A stretch of DNA of 38,310 bases from a virus (IMGVR_UViG_3300025131_000148:1-38310); one strand, 5' to 3'. Shown: positions 8,625 to 16,462, counted from the stretch's first letter. Numbers and translations: made by a program. The notes: a model not told the origin generated them from the sequence alone.

Positions 8625-8853
8625 TTAATTCCTTTAATTTATTATTTAAAACAATAGTTTTATCTAACATCTTTTTACAACTATCCATCATAACTTTATT
8701 AGTAATCTTAGCCCTTTCTAATGGATCAGTTATATTTTCTAATGCTTTGTCTACTTTCTTTTGTAATTGTTTTAATTCTGGGTGCTTTTTTAAATAGGCA
8801 TCTTTTTCTTTTTCTAATCTAGCTATTTTTTCTTTATCTATTTTATTAGCCAT
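8575..8853 (-). CDS. Coiled-coil hypothetical protein
   Basis: 92 aa, almost entirely predicted helix with heptad-like hydrophobic spacing and many Lys/Glu (starts MANKIDKEKIARLEKEKDAY). No transmembrane segment, so it does not match a standard i-spanin even though a lipoprotein gene begins inside its 3' end. It overlaps the gene before it by 8 nt. Confidence 0.5.
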   Translation of the reverse strand: MANKIDKEKIARLEKEKDAYLKKHPELKQLQKKVDKALENITDPLERAKITNKVMMDSCKKMLDKTIVLNNKLKELNEYIKEYQLIHNTDLN

Positions 8854-9112
8854 TATCTTCTACCGGATAAAATTGTGTATCATCTAATAAATCTTTATGC
8901 GTCTGTGACATTATATTAATATTAACTATAAATACAGTCCAATATTTTACAACTTCAGTTAACCACCATAAAGTATGACCCACTAGCCTATACCTAATAC
9001 CCACTTCATCTATATATTCTACATTATCTTTTAGATCATCAAATTTAATATGACTAACTGGTACTGTTATTTTAATACCTGTGGGAGATATATAAGTTTT
9101 AGTATCACTCAT
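8846..9112 (-). CDS. Hypothetical 88-aa protein
   Basis: Small soluble-looking protein (MSDTKTYISPTGIKITVPVS) with a central hydrophobic patch (VVKYWTVFIVNINIM). It overlaps the ClpP-like gene before it by 4 nt. The motif IRYRLVGHTLWWL suggests a small beta domain, but no family is recognised. Confidence 0.45.
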   Translation of the reverse strand: MSDTKTYISPTGIKITVPVSHIKFDDLKDNVEYIDEVGIRYRLVGHTLWWLTEVVKYWTVFIVNINIMSQTHKDLLDDTQFYPVEDNG

Positions 9113-9750
9113 TCAAGTATCTTATCAATTAAATTTAACTTAAGTCCTTCTTCCATATTATAGGTTCTATCATATATTTTAGATTTGTTATACCATTCTT
9201 TATAAGGGATACCTATCTTATTTGCTTCAATTCTAGCTAAATTTAGCATATGAATACTAACTGCATTATAATTACTACCACCACCTCTATGAACAAATAA
9301 TAAACCACCCTTTAAACCAATTCTATTAGTGCAAGTTTGCAATATAGTAAATGCTATACTACCAGCATTAGCAACATAACAATTAATTTCAATACCTTTT
9401 CTTTTGATTGTATTCATAAAATTTATCAATCCTAAACCAGTTTGTATATATCCACCATTAGAATCAATTAAAATATTTATTTTTTTTTCTTTAATTTGAA
9501 ATAAGGATATATTAGAGTCTAATAAATTATAAAAATTATCACCATTAGTGCTTAGAAAATAATCATTAACTGTACTATGCATAGGTGGTAATTTACTAAT
9601 AATTCTATGTTGTATTTTAGGTTCAATTACATTATAGTAAGTTCTTAATATTCCTGTATATAATGTAGAAGTTATATACAAACAAGCAAATAAATTAATA
9701 CCAACCAATAAAGGTAATAAAAATAGTTTATTTATTTTGTCTAAATTCAT
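9109..9750 (-). CDS. Membrane-anchored ClpP-like serine protease
   Basis: I start at MNLDKINK (GGAAGTG upstream); earlier in-frame starts lie inside the previous gene. The 213-aa protein has a transmembrane segment at about residues 9-33, a linker with ISKLPPM (51-57), then a ClpP (S14) fold: oxyanion DSNGG (96-100), nucleophile Ser131 in AGSIAF, His154 in LLFVHRGG, Asp194 in YDRTY, and the family end LIDKIL. The triad is complete, so an active protease is expected, held at the inner membrane. ClpP-like phage proteases often mature capsids, but this gene is far from the head genes. The ISKLPP linker recurs in the membrane partner of the other ClpP-like protease. Confidence 0.8.
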   Translation of the reverse strand: MNLDKINKLFLLPLLVGINLFACLYITSTLYTGILRTYYNVIEPKIQHRIISKLPPMHSTVNDYFLSTNGDNFYNLLDSNISLFQIKEKKINILIDSNGGYIQTGLGLINFMNTIKRKGIEINCYVANAGSIAFTILQTCTNRIGLKGGLLFVHRGGGSNYNAVSIHMLNLARIEANKIGIPYKEWYNKSKIYDRTYNMEEGLKLNLIDKILE

Positions 9751-9949
9751 GACCACACTTCCTAAATAAATCTTCATCTTGTAAAAGAGTTCTTTCTTTA
9801 TATAATACTTTACGCTCTTTATTAATTGTATCATTAACACATTTAATTATTGTATTAGTACATGTTTTTTGTTCTGCTGTTAATTGTTGTGTATTTGGTT
9901 GAATACCGCATGTGAACATTAATACGGTAATCATTGCTGGTGTAAACAT
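9728..9949 (-). CDS. Small exported cysteine-containing protein
   Basis: 73 aa with start chosen at ATG after a strong GGAGGAAAAT site. Residues 1-16 form a short signal-like hydrophobic stretch ending in Cys14 (VLMFTCGIQ), which only loosely fits a lipobox. The rest is charged, with three more Cys. It is the first gene after its own promoter and overlaps the membrane protease gene by 23 nt, so the two are probably co-expressed. Confidence 0.5.
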   Translation of the reverse strand: MFTPAMITVLMFTCGIQPNTQQLTAEQKTCTNTIIKCVNDTINKERKVLYKERTLLQDEDLFRKCGHEFRQNK

Positions 9950-9968
9950 AATTTTCCTCCGATTAGGT

Positions 9969-9997
9969 ATACTAGCACGTTTTGTGCGTTGCGTCAA
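9969..9997 (-). promoter_or_regulatory. Sigma70-like promoter with operator-like motif, internal to minus operon
   Basis: On the minus strand: -35 TTGACG, 17-nt spacer, -10 TAGTAT, then the ribosome binding site of the gene starting at 9949. The -35 and spacer contain GACGCAACGCACAA, one of six related motifs in the window. This gives the protease/lipoprotein segment a separate, probably repressible, start point. Confidence 0.6.
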
Positions 9998-10009
9998 ATA
10001 TTATTTTTA

Positions 10010-10234
10010 TTAAGATGTTGAATCGGTAAATATCTCATTTATTTTAAATTCTTCTATTATCTCTATCTTGTCTATTCTTCTCTGTATCACTAAATTATCT
10101 TCACTCTGTATTAATACATGACTATTAGGTTTATATGTTTTAGGATGTATTAAATGAAAGAACTTTAAAAAATTACCAATCTTCTCTACTTTAGGTTCAT
10201 TAAAATTAATATACTCATAATATTTAATCTTCAT
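10010..10234 (-). CDS. Hypothetical 74-aa protein
   Basis: Starts MKIKYYEYINFNEPK and overlaps the exonuclease gene before it by 11 nt. Mixed alpha/beta composition with no membrane segment or recognisable motif. It is the last gene before the internal promoter at 9969-9997. Confidence 0.45.
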   Translation of the reverse strand: MKIKYYEYINFNEPKVEKIGNFLKFFHLIHPKTYKPNSHVLIQSEDNLVIQRRIDKIEIIEEFKINEIFTDSTS

Positions 10235-10769
10235 TTAGTACAACCCCTAATTTAGTTCTAATAGCTACCACTACATCCATAGCATCTTCAACAGCATTAT
10301 GTGTAACAGTACCATTATTTATATGATTATTTATTTCTGTTAAATTGGGAATATAACCAAACTCTTCAAAATACATACTACCTGGATCAAGTATCCTATG
10401 CTTGAATCTATCAATTTTAAACCCATGCATCTTTAACCAAGGGATATCAAAACCTGCTGCATTCTTACCTGCTACAGTTATCCTTTTATCTGGAGATACT
10501 TCATCTAGGAATGATTTAAATTCAGCAGCAGCTACATGTGGCGGTACTCCTTCTTTATTACATTCAATCATAAGATCAGCATTCATTTGAAGTGCTATAT
10601 AACCACCAAATATAGGTTCTGGATTTCTAATCACAATACGTTTAGTCTTTAAATCTTCTAATGGTGTTACTAGATCATCCCATATCATACCTATTTCAAG
10701 TATGAAACCTTTATCTGGTGTTAGATTAGTAGTTTCAATATCAAGTGATAAATAAGGTTTATATCCCAT
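10224..10769 (-). CDS. DEDDh 3'-5' exonuclease (RNase T/DnaQ-like)
   Basis: 181 aa with all exonuclease motifs: ExoI SLDIETT (Asp10, Glu12), ExoII GKNAAGFDIPWL (Asp108), ExoIII THNAVEDAMD (His157, Asp162). This is the DEDDh superfamily that trims single-stranded 3' ends of DNA or RNA with two metal ions. The length fits a stand-alone exonuclease such as phage DnaQ-like or RNase T-like enzymes. The polymerase here has its own proofreading domain, so this enzyme probably acts in recombination, repair or RNA turnover. Confidence 0.85.
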   Translation of the reverse strand: MGYKPYLSLDIETTNLTPDKGFILEIGMIWDDLVTPLEDLKTKRIVIRNPEPIFGGYIALQMNADLMIECNKEGVPPHVAAAEFKSFLDEVSPDKRITVAGKNAAGFDIPWLKMHGFKIDRFKHRILDPGSMYFEEFGYIPNLTEINNHINNGTVTHNAVEDAMDVVVAIRTKLGVVLNED

Positions 10770-10975
10770 TATCTTCTTCCTTTACCGAATCTTGATCGGT
10801 TGTTGTTTCTTTCTCTGTTTGCTGTATCAAGGCTTTTAATGCTAACACAACTAACGTCCCTTCTAGTATTAGACACATAATCATGACTCCTACAGTATTC
10901 AGCGGCTAAATTACCCACTGACATGGCAAATAATAAACCTTTAATGTGTAATGCTATTAGTACTGTCGTAAACAT
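10769..10975 (-). CDS. Hypothetical small protein with N-terminal hydrophobic segment
   Basis: 68 aa: a moderately hydrophobic first 24 residues, then a polar, Arg-rich tail (NRERNNNRSRFGKGRR). GAGAGAA lies upstream. The start is inside the preceding gene (35-nt overlap). It ends on the exonuclease start (TAATG-type junction). The basic tail could contact nucleic acid. No family recognised. Confidence 0.4.
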   Translation of the reverse strand: MFTTVLIALHIKGLLFAMSVGNLAAEYCRSHDYVSNTRRDVSCVSIKSLDTANRERNNNRSRFGKGRR

Positions 10976-11702
10976 ATATTTCTCTCATGTTTTTGAGTAT
11001 AGGATTATTTAAATTATCTTTCTCACCATTAGTAGTTATATATCTAGTGAATATATCTACCCATGGGATTTTACCATGTGCTATTGATAGCATCATTTCA
11101 CACATACAAGAAAATAAAGCACCATTAAACTGTATAAACTTATTTGGATGTATCATCATCGTTCTTAGTCTTAACCACCATAAACACTTCCCTGATGTTT
11201 TTCTTTGTGTCCCTAAACAAGTAAATAAGGAAGATAATCCCAATACCCAAGATAGGCAGTAACTCCATTTTTTCTCCTTCATAATTGAATAAAATATAAT
11301 CTCAGTATGTCTTAACCATCTATTGTTCAAACCTAAAGCATACCTTAACTTTCTATACCAAGGAGAATTATCTTCTAAAGCTTTAGTATTATTCCAGACT
11401 ACAGTAGGTAAAAACATATAACTTTTATCTTTTAATAGGTAATAAAGAATATATAATCCTGTCATATTATCATGACTAAAATGCACTGAGGGATTATTAT
11501 TATCTATAGGATTAGGGTCAAACCAAATAATATTATCTACCCTATTTACAATATTTCTTATATTTAATTGATCATCAGCAGTTAAATATCCTTTCTTTAT
11601 ATACTCACTTAACCAATATTCAGTAGTAAATAATACACCATTCTCAGTAGGCTTATCTTTTTCTATTAAAACTAAACCTATACTATCAAAATAACAACTC
11701 AT
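10941..11702 (-). CDS. Conserved-looking hypothetical protein
   Basis: 253 aa, aromatic-rich (many Trp and Tyr), with motifs VHFSHDNMTGLYILYYL and NGALFSCMCEM and a hydrophobic middle (YCLSWVLGLSSLFTCLG) that may enter the membrane. The HFSHDN...Y pattern could hint at an enzyme but I do not recognise it. Tight overlaps with neighbours on both sides. Confidence 0.5.
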   Translation of the reverse strand: MSCYFDSIGLVLIEKDKPTENGVLFTTEYWLSEYIKKGYLTADDQLNIRNIVNRVDNIIWFDPNPIDNNNPSVHFSHDNMTGLYILYYLLKDKSYMFLPTVVWNNTKALEDNSPWYRKLRYALGLNNRWLRHTEIIFYSIMKEKKWSYCLSWVLGLSSLFTCLGTQRKTSGKCLWWLRLRTMMIHPNKFIQFNGALFSCMCEMMLSIAHGKIPWVDIFTRYITTNGEKDNLNNPILKNMREIYVYDSTNSITH

Positions 11703-11802
11703 AAACTAATCTCACAATAAAAAGTATCATAAATAAACTTAATAAAAAGTACCATATTTGCCATAATACATCACACCAATCATCATCATCATCTTTAAAC
11801 AT
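11686..11802 (-). CDS. Small single-helix membrane protein (38 aa)
   Basis: MFKDDDDDWCDVL followed by a long hydrophobic helix (about residues 13-37). An upstream in-frame ATG at 11814 would add MDGI; I prefer 11802 because GGATGGGAT lies before it and it overlaps the previous stop. The five consecutive Asp ahead of the helix are unusual. It overlaps the next gene by 17 nt. Confidence 0.4.
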   Translation of the reverse strand: MFKDDDDDWCDVLWQIWYFLLSLFMILFIVRLVYELLF

Positions 11803-11923
11803 TATCCCATCCATAACCATAGTGACATGAATCATCAAATTCATCACCTAATTCATATAGAGCATGTGGTTTATCATGTTCAAACCAATCAAATTCTGTA
11901 TATTCTGTATCTTCTGGCATCAT
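11795..11923 (-). CDS. Hypothetical 42-aa acidic protein
   Basis: Starts in an ATGA overlap with the ClpP-like gene stop, so it is coupled to that gene. Very acidic (MMPEDTEYTEFDWFEHDKPH), ending in an aromatic stretch. A DNA-mimic-like composition, but too short to claim a role. Confidence 0.4.
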   Translation of the reverse strand: MMPEDTEYTEFDWFEHDKPHALYELGDEFDDSCHYGYGWDNV

Positions 11924-12642
11924 TTAACCTTTACTAATTCATCCCAATCATACTTACCATTAGCACCAAAAACTTCATCAGCTAAACCATATTTAACAGT
12001 TTCTTCAGCAGTAAGATATACATCATGTTTATCCTTCATTGTTTCAATAAGCCAATCATATATATGTAATTTAGTTTTACCCTTCCATTTACCAGACTTA
12101 TACATAATATCAGCATATATATTAAGCATTCTTTCTTGATTCTTAGTTTCTTCTTCAACTTCAGTTAATAATCTTCTATAACTATTATCATTAAGAGCTA
12201 AACAAATCATACCTTCATGAAACATAAATCTAGAAGTTGGTACCATCACACGCTTATCAGCAGCTTGAAAAAATATACTCGACATTGATCTAGCATGTGT
12301 CCAATTAACTATTACAACATCATTAGGACATGATTTAATAGCATCATATATAGCCATACCATACATCCAATCACCACCACATGTCATAGAATGAATAACA
12401 ATAGTTTTATCACTTCTTGATTGGAGTATTTGTATATTCTTTATAAAGGTAGTAGTCATTTTATAGTCTACTCCTGGTTCATCTTCACATTCTTCTATAA
12501 CAGTACCAAAATTACCATGCAGATAAATATTATTACCTTTTATATCAATACCTAATTCATGTATTTGTGATACCGGATCATCTGTATTATATTGTAATGT
12601 TTTAGATAAATTATGTGTATAATCTTCTTTTATATCACTCAT
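11920..12642 (-). CDS. ClpP-like serine protease, coupled to a membrane partner
   Basis: 240 aa from MSDIKEDY, whose ATG shares a base with the preceding stop (TAATG). S14 signatures: oxyanion region SMTCGGD (85-91), nucleophile Ser119 in HARSMSS, His142 in RFMFHEGM, Asp207 in KHDVYLTAEE, then KYGLADEVF, matching the ClpP end motif. The triad is intact. There is no membrane segment; the gene just upstream supplies one. ClpP-type peptidases normally assemble as rings and cut unfolded peptides, or act as phage prohead proteases. Distance from head genes and the membrane partner argue for a different role here. Confidence 0.82.
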   Translation of the reverse strand: MSDIKEDYTHNLSKTLQYNTDDPVSQIHELGIDIKGNNIYLHGNFGTVIEECEDEPGVDYKMTTTFIKNIQILQSRSDKTIVIHSMTCGGDWMYGMAIYDAIKSCPNDVVIVNWTHARSMSSIFFQAADKRVMVPTSRFMFHEGMICLALNDNSYRRLLTEVEEETKNQERMLNIYADIMYKSGKWKGKTKLHIYDWLIETMKDKHDVYLTAEETVKYGLADEVFGANGKYDWDELVKVK

Positions 12643-12938
12643 TATAATTGCCCTAAATAATACCAACTATTACTTTCTGATTTTTCAATAAAATTATTAG
12701 GTAGTGGTGGTAATTTTGATATAACTATTTCTTCAAAATATTTCGACCAATATACAAATTGTGGTTCACGTGGTTTATATTCTATAACTTCTTTAGACTT
12801 ACTATTTAATATATTCTCTATCTTCTTCATTTGATATCTTCTAAACATCTTCCTAATGAAACCAATACCAAATAAAATAGAACCTACTACACTAACAGCT
12901 ATAATAACTACAATTAAAGCAAACAATTGAAACTCCAT
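12642..12938 (-). CDS. Membrane partner of the ClpP-like protease
   Basis: 98 aa from MEFQLFALI, preceded by GGGGTGG. A transmembrane helix covers residues about 4-28, then a basic stretch (RKMFRRYQMKK), then ISKLPPL (73-79) near the C-terminus. The same ISKLPP motif follows the transmembrane segment of the fused protease at 9109-9750, so this gene looks like the detached anchor/linker of that architecture. The stop overlaps the protease start, so the two are made together. Confidence 0.65.
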   Translation of the reverse strand: MEFQLFALIVVIIAVSVVGSILFGIGFIRKMFRRYQMKKIENILNSKSKEVIEYKPREPQFVYWSKYFEEIVISKLPPLPNNFIEKSESNSWYYLGQL

Positions 12939-12939
12939 A

Positions 12940-13794
12940 CTACCACCCCAAGGAAAATGAATTAACATCATTAATCAAATCCTTCACATTAACATCAACA
13001 TAAATATCCATAGTGATATTAACGGATGAATGTCCTAATATTTTACTTAAGTGAACTATATTACCACCGTTCTTAATGTAGTGGGTAGCAAATGTATGTC
13101 TGAAGTCATGAAACCTAATGGGTTCTAAACCTAGTTCTTTACAGTCTCTTCTCAAGTAATGATTAGTAAAATTATTAACATCTATATCCCATATCAAATC
13201 ATGACTACCAGGGATCAAGATAGACTCGATAATCTTCATGCATTCCTTAGTAATAGGTACTTTACGCATTTTCGATGACTTAGTACTACCTATATTATCA
13301 CCTGATTTCGTACCTCTAACCAGTATGTAAAACTCGCTCTTAGACACGTCTATATGCCTCATAGAAGCGATTTCTCCTAAACGCATACCAGTGTATAGGG
13401 CAACTAGATAGAAGGGCTTAAAATGGACGTGAGACCCCTTAAAACGCATAATTTGATGCAGGTCTAAAGGTCTAATTTCTCTTTTATCTCCTTTAATGAA
13501 TTTTAAACTAGTTAGAGGGTTATCTTCTAGATACTTTAATTCTACTGCTTTATTGATTAATATCTTAAAACAGTTTAGAATCTTATTAATTGTAGAAAAG
13601 CCTAAATCCCTGGCTTTAAGATTCATCCTGAAGTCTACCCCATCCTTGTAAGTTAAACTGGTGAGAAGTTTTGTACCAAGCAAGGGGTTAATGTGGTTGA
13701 AGCATATAGAGCTATAGCTTCTGATGGTCGAGGATTTGCATTCTAATGCAACTATATTATCTAACCAAAATTGAGTAAATTGATTAATCTTCAT
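12940..13794 (-). CDS. int: Tyrosine recombinase / phage integrase
   Basis: 284 aa. Residues 1-100 are a SAM-like core-binding domain (Phage_int_SAM type); 105-284 are the catalytic domain with Arg138 (YTGMRLGE), a Lys near 173-179, HDFRH (His229, Arg232), GHSS (His255) and Tyr265 (MDIYVDV). All catalytic residues are present. No extra arm-binding domain is obvious, so it is a compact integrase. It overlaps the PhaR-like gene by 4 nt. This makes the phage probably temperate. The best attP candidate by position is the non-coding block 14052-14178. Confidence 0.9.
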   Translation of the reverse strand: MKINQFTQFWLDNIVALECKSSTIRSYSSICFNHINPLLGTKLLTSLTYKDGVDFRMNLKARDLGFSTINKILNCFKILINKAVELKYLEDNPLTSLKFIKGDKREIRPLDLHQIMRFKGSHVHFKPFYLVALYTGMRLGEIASMRHIDVSKSEFYILVRGTKSGDNIGSTKSSKMRKVPITKECMKIIESILIPGSHDLIWDIDVNNFTNHYLRRDCKELGLEPIRFHDFRHTFATHYIKNGGNIVHLSKILGHSSVNITMDIYVDVNVKDLINDVNSFSLGW

Positions 13795-14051
13795 TCATTA
13801 ACCTTTATACAGTTTTCAATCAAATATAATAATGTTTGTTCTACTTCATCTCTATTAACTATTTTACCTGCTTTAAGTAATACTTGAGTAAGTGTCTCAA
13901 TAGTAATATCTACACCATCAGTATCACGTTTAACTAGTATGTCATGATCATCTTGTATTCTAAGAGCTAAGTCTTTGAGTGTGATATAACCCTTACCAGT
14001 TAAGTCATATAGTTTACGGTTACACATGAATTTCTTTATCTTTAATTTCAT
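13791..14051 (-). CDS. PhaR-type (PHB_acc_N) DNA-binding protein
   Basis: 86 aa. Residues about 5-60 match the DNA-binding domain of polyhydroxyalkanoate regulators PhaR: KKF...NRKLYDLTGKGYITLKDLAL, then DGVDITIETLTQVLLK, parallel to the family pattern N-R-x-L-Y-D-T...Y-I-T-L-x-D-L-A...G-x-D-[IL]-T...L. PhaR has an extra C-terminal PHA-binding region; this protein stops after about 25 more residues. A clear AGGA site precedes the ATG. Overlap with int suggests it is a recombination-directionality factor or a regulator of lysogeny, rather than of PHA storage. Confidence 0.7.
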   Translation of the reverse strand: MKLKIKKFMCNRKLYDLTGKGYITLKDLALRIQDDHDILVKRDTDGVDITIETLTQVLLKAGKIVNRDEVEQTLLYLIENCIKVNE

Positions 14052-14059
14052 AATATCCT

Positions 14060-14139
14060 AAAAAAGAGAAGGGTATAGCTTATAAGTTCACGTAACTTTA
14101 CTATTCCTAGAATAACGTGGTTTCTAGTCAACCCCTTCT
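14060..14139 (-). ncRNA. Structured leader: three-way junction with complementary loops, then U6
   Basis: On the minus strand AGAAGGG (14139-14133) pairs with CCCTTCT (14073-14067). Inside are two hairpins: CTAGAA/TTCTAG (stem 107-112 with 122-127 of 14xxx, 9-nt loop) and ATAG...CTAT enclosing AAGTT/AACTT (5-nt loop). The loops hold CACGT and ACGTG, a perfect 5-bp loop-loop match. The closing stem is followed by C and six U, then the AGGA site of the PhaR-like gene. The arrangement looks like a riboswitch or attenuator. Alternative: DNA sites for the integrase, since CTAGAA-9 bp-TTCTAG resembles a recombinase core. Confidence 0.55.
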
Positions 14140-14178
14140 TAAATAATCCCTCACAACACGTAGGAAGCTTCAACAGGA

Positions 14179-16440
14179 TTAAATTATTTCTTCTAATAAT
14201 TCTTTATTGTTCTTAAGAGTATAGTCTGGAATAATTCCAATGTCAAGAATATTCTCAAATATCTTTAAAGATTTATAAAGTCTTGACACATAATGCATTG
14301 GATCATGATCACCAGTATAATTCTCTTCTAATGTAAGAGTACCTTCATTATTTCTGTATAAATATACTTTATCTTCTAAATTAATAATCTTATCTTTACA
14401 AGCATTCCTAACATCTAAAGCTATCTTATCTTGATTCTCTAATACAGCCTTAGTAATAGTCTTTTTAACACACCAAGGAGTAATAGGTTCTTCTTTAGTA
14501 CCTATCTTGAATACTCTCCTAAGATACTTATGGTATAAATGAAACACTTGATCTTGTTTCTTCTTTAAGAATAATCCTAGTATTTCCTTCTTAAACTCCA
14601 TGCATATCTTCTCTACTTTTTGATCTTTAATAGATGACCCTTTAAATACAAACTTCTTACCATCTTCAGTATATGCATAGTTCTTAGTCTTTAAAACTAT
14701 TTCTCTTTTAATCCTACCCATATCCTTAGTATCAAATTCCCAATTGATTAAAGGACCAAAATCTTCATGTACTGCTTCTTGTATTTCATCTAATAGTTCT
14801 TGACACTCTTCATCAGTAAACTTCTTACCATTAGGTTTACAAAAACTAGTACTATCAGTATCAGCATTTACAATATTAAAGTAATCCTTTTTCTCTGAAG
14901 CATCTACAGTATATCTATATTGTACTGTTTGTTCACTATCTAAATAGAATTCACCACCAGTAAATATATCAGTAGCATGATTTAATATATCTCTACCATG
15001 TTCTGTTACTTTAGATGCATGATACATACTATTAAAATGTAATCCTGGTGCACCTAAGAAACCATAGAAGCTATTAATAACAATCTTCTGTGCTGATTGT
15101 AATGCATCATAGTAAGGATCATCAGTTTCTTTAAATATTTTCTTATTCTTTAATCTTTCATCAGTAAATATATTAATGAAGATCAACATTTGTTTTAATG
15201 GGTCTTTTTCAGGACTATATATCTCAAAATGTCTCATAATAGATGGGTAAAGACTAGCAACATCTATCTTAAATACATTATCGTATATTCCAGGTTTACC
15301 ATAAGAAAATGCACCTTGAAAATTCTCTTTATCATCCGGTGCTGGTATAGAATGACCTTGTGATAAATACGTTCTAATCATTAAATTGTTTATCTGTGAA
15401 CCTGATGCAGATACTAGTACTTCACCAAATGTCTTAGGTATTGATCTAGTAAGGTAGAAGTAAGCAGGGCACATAAGATCAAATAAAGCTAATGCATCAT
15501 CGCCATCATCAGTACAGTACTTCTTAATCTTCTCACGTTCTTCAGGTATATGCCAATTCTGACCAATCAATGCAGCATCATAGAATATTCTACCTTTCTT
15601 AACTAAACCTTCAACTTCTATGATATGTTTCAATCTAAAGTTTTCATACTTCTTAGGTACTGCGTCATAGTCCATAGCTAAAAACCATGTATCTACTAAC
15701 TCTCTACCAAATATCTTTAGTTTTGGATATGCTATAGACCTTGAACCATCAAATCTTTTTTGTGAAGGTCTTTTAGGTTCTATAATAGCCGAACCATCTC
15801 TACCTAAACGAATACTAGCTTTATACTTAGTTTTCATTACATGGATCATATAAGGTAAATCATAAGTATAAATATTATGTCCACACATAAATGTTGGGTT
15901 CATATCTCTTACCCAAGCACTCCAGCAATCAATCATATCTTCTGAATTTTTAAATTCATCTAAACTAAATCTTTTCTTAGTTATTTTACCATTCTTTCTA
16001 AGAGTATTAGCTATACAGAATACTTCTGAATCATCATCAAATCTTAAACTAGCAGCTTCTATATCAAAACCTAGTACAGATACATCTTTAGGAGCTAACC
16101 CTTTAAACATGGTGAATCCATCTCTAAGTATAGCCATTTCTTTTAAATTATAAGGATACCAATACTGATCACGCTTTTTAAATATTTGTTTAGTTTTCTC
16201 TTTAAATTCTTCATGTGAATCAGTTTTCCAAACATGATCAAAGAATAGATCACCTTTTAACTTATCCATGTTGGAATGACCTATAGCTGATAGTATCCAG
16301 TAGTCCATAGGATACTCTTCAATTTCTACTTTACCATTTATTTCTTTAAAGAGTATTACATTATCATCTTTAACTTCTACTGATACTATGTGTTCAGTAG
16401 AATCATGACCATAAAGTAATTCTTCATTAGTTAACTTCAA
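14179..16440 (-). CDS. Family B DNA polymerase with proofreading exonuclease
   Basis: 753 aa. Exonuclease motifs: ExoI FDIEA (Asp126, Glu128), ExoII GHNIYTYDLPYM (Asp194), ExoIII YCTDDGDDAL (Tyr308, Asp312). Polymerase motifs: A DVASLYPSI (Asp393), B KIVINSFYGFLG (Lys452-Gly460), C NADTDST (Asp527, Asp529). All catalytic residues are present. No TPR insertions typical of protein-primed enzymes are evident, so RNA-primed synthesis with the primase and helicase upstream is likely. The start is TTG with a strong GGAGGGAG site; no in-frame ATG lies nearby. A tRNA-like fold sits just upstream. Confidence 0.95.
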   Translation of the reverse strand: MKLTNEELLYGHDSTEHIVSVEVKDDNVILFKEINGKVEIEEYPMDYWILSAIGHSNMDKLKGDLFFDHVWKTDSHEEFKEKTKQIFKKRDQYWYPYNLKEMAILRDGFTMFKGLAPKDVSVLGFDIEAASLRFDDDSEVFCIANTLRKNGKITKKRFSLDEFKNSEDMIDCWSAWVRDMNPTFMCGHNIYTYDLPYMIHVMKTKYKASIRLGRDGSAIIEPKRPSQKRFDGSRSIAYPKLKIFGRELVDTWFLAMDYDAVPKKYENFRLKHIIEVEGLVKKGRIFYDAALIGQNWHIPEEREKIKKYCTDDGDDALALFDLMCPAYFYLTRSIPKTFGEVLVSASGSQINNLMIRTYLSQGHSIPAPDDKENFQGAFSYGKPGIYDNVFKIDVASLYPSIMRHFEIYSPEKDPLKQMLIFINIFTDERLKNKKIFKETDDPYYDALQSAQKIVINSFYGFLGAPGLHFNSMYHASKVTEHGRDILNHATDIFTGGEFYLDSEQTVQYRYTVDASEKKDYFNIVNADTDSTSFCKPNGKKFTDEECQELLDEIQEAVHEDFGPLINWEFDTKDMGRIKREIVLKTKNYAYTEDGKKFVFKGSSIKDQKVEKICMEFKKEILGLFLKKKQDQVFHLYHKYLRRVFKIGTKEEPITPWCVKKTITKAVLENQDKIALDVRNACKDKIINLEDKVYLYRNNEGTLTLEENYTGDHDPMHYVSRLYKSLKIFENILDIGIIPDYTLKNNKELLEEII

Positions 16441-16445
16441 ATCTC

Positions 16446-16459
16446 CCTCCGCTAAGAGA
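16446..16459 (-). promoter_or_regulatory. Ribosome binding region, 14-mer shared with the HD gene
   Basis: TCTCTTAGCGGAGG on the minus strand precedes the polymerase TTG start. The identical 14-mer precedes the HD phosphohydrolase start (21929-21942). It includes an extended Shine-Dalgarno core and probably explains efficient initiation at a TTG. Confidence 0.5.
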
Positions 16460-16462
16460 AGG

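Noticed and set aside
10402-10590. Plus-strand frame opposite the DEDDh exonuclease
   Set aside because: Antisense to a gene with all catalytic motifs, without a ribosome binding site.
11864-12139. Plus-strand frame opposite the second ClpP-like gene
   Set aside because: Antisense to a protease with an intact triad; Ser/Leu-rich mirror composition and no ribosome binding site.
14060-14139. Purine riboswitch or hammerhead ribozyme
   Set aside because: Three-way junction and loop contact fit the shape, but the conserved junction bases of the purine class and the CUGANGA/GAAA core of hammerheads are absent.
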